Of a stretch of DNA of 7,435 nucleotides, positions 6,364 through 7,435 are shown piece by piece; position 1 is the first letter of the stretch, and each line of letters begins with the position of its first letter. The stretch is from Candidatus Dormiibacterota bacterium (GTDB taxonomy: Bacteria > Chloroflexota > Dormibacteria > UBA8260 > Bog-877): contig PLTL01000008.1 in the NCBI GenBank assembly GCA_003164475.1, positions 1 through 7,435 of the forward strand, read 5' to 3'. A model generated the notes under the pieces. It was given only the letters and a program-made list of their open reading frames with translations. It was not told where the DNA came from and ran no database searches. A program made the translations under genes and the position numbers.

Positions 6364-7307
6364 CGGCCCAGACTGAAGAGAACGATGGAGAGGAACGACA
6401 GCACGAAGGTGCCCCCGAGGTACTCGGGCACCCGGAGGATGCGGATCTTGGACAGAGCGGACTCGATGCCGGCGATGAGCACCGCTGCTCCGAGCATCTT
6501 CGCGGCGAGGGTCCCGATGGCGATGGCGAAAGCGGGCAGCGTTATCTGGGTGGCGAGGCCGTCAGGCCAGATGAGGACGTTGAGCCACACCACCAGGAGC
6601 ACGAAGAGCTTCATCCATCCGCCCCACTCCATCAGCGCCTGATCGGGACCGGAGAACTCGAAAAGGCGCGACGCCTCGATCATGGACAGTTCCTGCGTCG
6701 TACCGGGATTGTCGATGGGAAGGCGGCCGGTCTCGGCAAGGAGCACCATCAGGAAGGCGGCAGCGATGAGGGCGTGGCTGGGAGTGATCAGCGGCGAGGC
6801 GTTGTGCAGAACGTCGTTGACGACGAAGGGCACCGTGCCGCCCGAGATGTAACCCACCGCGAAGAAGATGACGATGAGGGTGGGTTCGGCGAGCGAGGAG
6901 ACGAGGCGGGAACGGCTCGCCCCCAGGCCTCCGTAGGGACTGGCGCTGTCCATGGCGGCGAGGTTCGTGAAGAAGCCGCCGATGCCGATGACAAAGCCGC
7001 TTCCGACCATGTCCGCCATGAAGGCCCAGCTCAGCGGGAACGCCGTGAGCACGGGGATCAGCATGGCGAAGGCGATCGGCGCGGCAAAGACGATGTAGGG
7101 CGTGAACCGGAATACCCAGGAGGCCTCGGGGGTCGCCGATCGCTGCTTGCCGAAGAGCTTGACGAGATCGAAGTAGGGCTGGAAGAGCGATGGGCCCCGG
7201 CGCGACTGGACCACAGCCTCCAGCCTCGCGATGACGCCCTTGAGCAGGGGGGCCAGAGCAAGAACGACAAAGACGGCGACGCACTGGCCGATCGCCGCGG
7301 CTAGCAC
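6360..7307 (-). CDS. hyfC: HyfC/HycD-type membrane anchor subunit (NuoH family)
   Basis: A 315-residue protein with about eight transmembrane segments, the usual size for HyfC/HycD. It anchors the soluble redox arm to the membrane and in complex I relatives forms the lower part of the quinone cavity and the first ion path. Visible signatures: QSRRGPSLFQPYFDLVKLFGK at 34-54 (abbreviated family motif Arg-Arg-Gly-Pro at 36-39), GASRSRLVSSLAEP at 129-142 with Glu141, AETGRLPIDNPGTTQELSMI at 191-210 with Glu192 and Glu206, and IESALSKIRILRVPEYLG near the C-terminus. Start: the frame has a TAG at 7344-7346 and no ATG between it and the first hydrophobic segment, so GTG at 7307 is the only sensible start; it places the first helix and PLLKG at the same distance from the N-terminus as in HycD. 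Only a weak GGGG precedes it. It is the first gene of the visible operon. Confidence 0.93.
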   Translation of the reverse strand: MLAAAIGQCVAVFVVLALAPLLKGVIARLEAVVQSRRGPSLFQPYFDLVKLFGKQRSATPEASWVFRFTPYIVFAAPIAFAMLIPVLTAFPLSWAFMADMVGSGFVIGIGGFFTNLAAMDSASPYGGLGASRSRLVSSLAEPTLIVIFFAVGYISGGTVPFVVNDVLHNASPLITPSHALIAAAFLMVLLAETGRLPIDNPGTTQELSMIEASRLFEFSGPDQALMEWGGWMKLFVLLVVWLNVLIWPDGLATQITLPAFAIAIGTLAAKMLGAAVLIAGIESALSKIRILRVPEYLGGTFVLSFLSIVLFSLGR

Positions 7308-7354
7308 AGCGCATCGCCCCGGCGCGGGGTAGTCGGCAGCACCCTAACCTCCAT
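7301..7354 (-). CDS. Possible 17-residue leader peptide overlapping the hyfC start
   Basis: A short frame starts with ATG at 7354 and ends at TAG 7303-7301, seven bases inside hyfC, reading MEVRVLPTTPRRGDALC. A GGAGGT at 7347-7352 overlaps the first codons and would instead suit initiation at the GTG at 7342, giving a 13-residue version. Termination right at the weakly led hyfC GTG would be consistent with translational coupling. No homology can be claimed, and so short a frame can arise by chance in GC-rich DNA. Confidence 0.2.
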   Translation of the reverse strand: MEVRVLPTTPRRGDALC

Positions 7355-7379
7355 GAAAGATGGCGGTCAGGGGCCATCA

Positions 7380-7391
7380 GCTCCGCGGAGC
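7380..7391. repeat. 12-bp perfect palindrome upstream of hyfC
   Basis: GCTCCGCGGAGC reads the same on both strands. It lies about 73 bases before the hyfC start. It could be an operator half of a dyad or part of an RNA hairpin, but short GC-only palindromes are common in DNA of this composition. Confidence 0.35.
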
Positions 7392-7396
7392 GCTGT

Positions 7397-7412
7397 CGGC
7401 GCCGAGGCGCCG
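7397..7412. repeat. 7-bp inverted repeat with two-base spacer
   Basis: CGGCGCC, then GA, then GGCGCCG form a perfect inverted repeat five bases from the preceding palindrome. The two-base loop is too tight for a full RNA stem, so a protein-binding dyad is as likely as a hairpin. There is no following U-tract on the minus strand, which argues against an intrinsic terminator of an upstream gene. Confidence 0.3.
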
Positions 7413-7435
7413 TGGCGAGCCCCATCGCCGGGGGT

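Larger units (their letters stand above)
7308..7435. other. Upstream region of the operon
   Basis: This is the only stretch without a convincing gene. It holds two palindromes (listed separately), a GGAGGT at 7347-7352 on the minus strand and the short frame above. One minus frame is open from the window edge to a TGA at 7367-7369 and could be the tail of an upstream gene, but its 22 residues (small, polar, Arg- and Ala-containing) match nothing I recognise. No convincing -35/-10 pair is visible on either strand, so the true promoter may lie further upstream outside the window. Confidence 0.4.

Noticed and set aside
1..7307. Functional formate hydrogenlyase / NiFe hydrogenase operon
   Set aside because: This is the obvious first reading from the subunit set, but all four NiFe cysteines are missing and there is no maturation tail, so hydrogenase activity is not supported.
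1..7307. Ordinary respiratory complex I (nuo) operon
   Set aside because: HyfE- and HyfF-type subunits, the fused NuoC-NuoD chain of HycE type and the absence of nuoA, nuoJ, nuoK, nuoM and nuoE-G point to the Hyf/Ehr branch.
7381..7412. Intrinsic terminator of an upstream gene
   Set aside because: The inverted repeats are GC-rich but there is no U-tract after them in either direction, and one has only a two-base loop.
6562..7425. 287-codon minus-strand frame overlapping hyfC and reaching into the leader
   Set aside because: Arg/His/Pro-rich with no family features; hyfC in the neighbouring frame has all HycD/NuoH signatures.
1..7435. tRNA, rRNA, CRISPR array, insertion sequence or attachment site
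   Set aside because: No spaced direct repeats, cloverleaf-like segment or transposase motif was seen; the window is filled with overlapping coding sequence.

Overview
The window is a tightly packed stretch of high-GC bacterial DNA. All six recognisable genes lie on the minus strand in one apparent operon, read from right to left. In order of transcription they encode HyfC-, HyfE-, HyfF-, HyfG-, HyfI- and HyfB-type proteins, the parts of a membrane complex of the hydrogenase-4 / formate-hydrogenlyase / complex I superfamily. Every junction is an overlap: four bases at most of them and eleven at hyfI/hyfB. GTG starts and strong codon bias suggest a high-GC lineage such as Actinomycetota or Chloroflexota-like bacteria, but nothing here fixes the taxon.

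Layout: 7308-7435 is a short leader region with two perfect palindromes and a possible 17-codon leader ORF. 6360-7307 is the NuoH-like membrane anchor (HyfC), 5716-6363 the small membrane subunit HyfE, and 4244-5719 the antiporter-like HyfF. 2706-4247 is the NuoC-NuoD-type large subunit (HyfG). 1873-2709 is a ferredoxin-like domain fused to the NuoB-type iron-sulphur subunit (HyfH-HyfI). 1-1883 is the antiporter-like HyfB, cut by the left window edge shortly before its expected C-terminus. There is no gene-free stretch over 300 bases.

The main point is that this is not a hydrogenase. The large subunit has lost all four cysteines that hold the NiFe centre in HycE/HyfG: the N-terminal CxxC is Ala-Gly-Val-Ser at 216-219 and the C-terminal pair is Ser507/Glu510. 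It also ends in a NuoD-like Glu-x-Asp-Arg with no cleavable maturation tail. The His/Tyr pair of the NuoD quinone site also appears to be replaced, by Arg164 and Leu211. The NuoB-type subunit keeps all four N2-cluster cysteines, so the electron wire reaches a site of unknown chemistry. This places the operon with the 'energy-converting hydrogenase related' (Ehr) complexes, a known class whose substrate is unsettled as far as I know. Further oddities are a half-lost 2[4Fe-4S] domain that can still build exactly one cluster, and loss of the TM5 glutamate in the HyfF antiporter subunit while HyfB keeps its own.

Together the products should form an L-shaped complex. HyfI and HyfG form the soluble redox arm, docked on HyfC. 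HyfE, HyfF and HyfB form the ion-translocating membrane arm. No hydrogenase maturation gene, formate dehydrogenase or other electron-input module is visible in the window.
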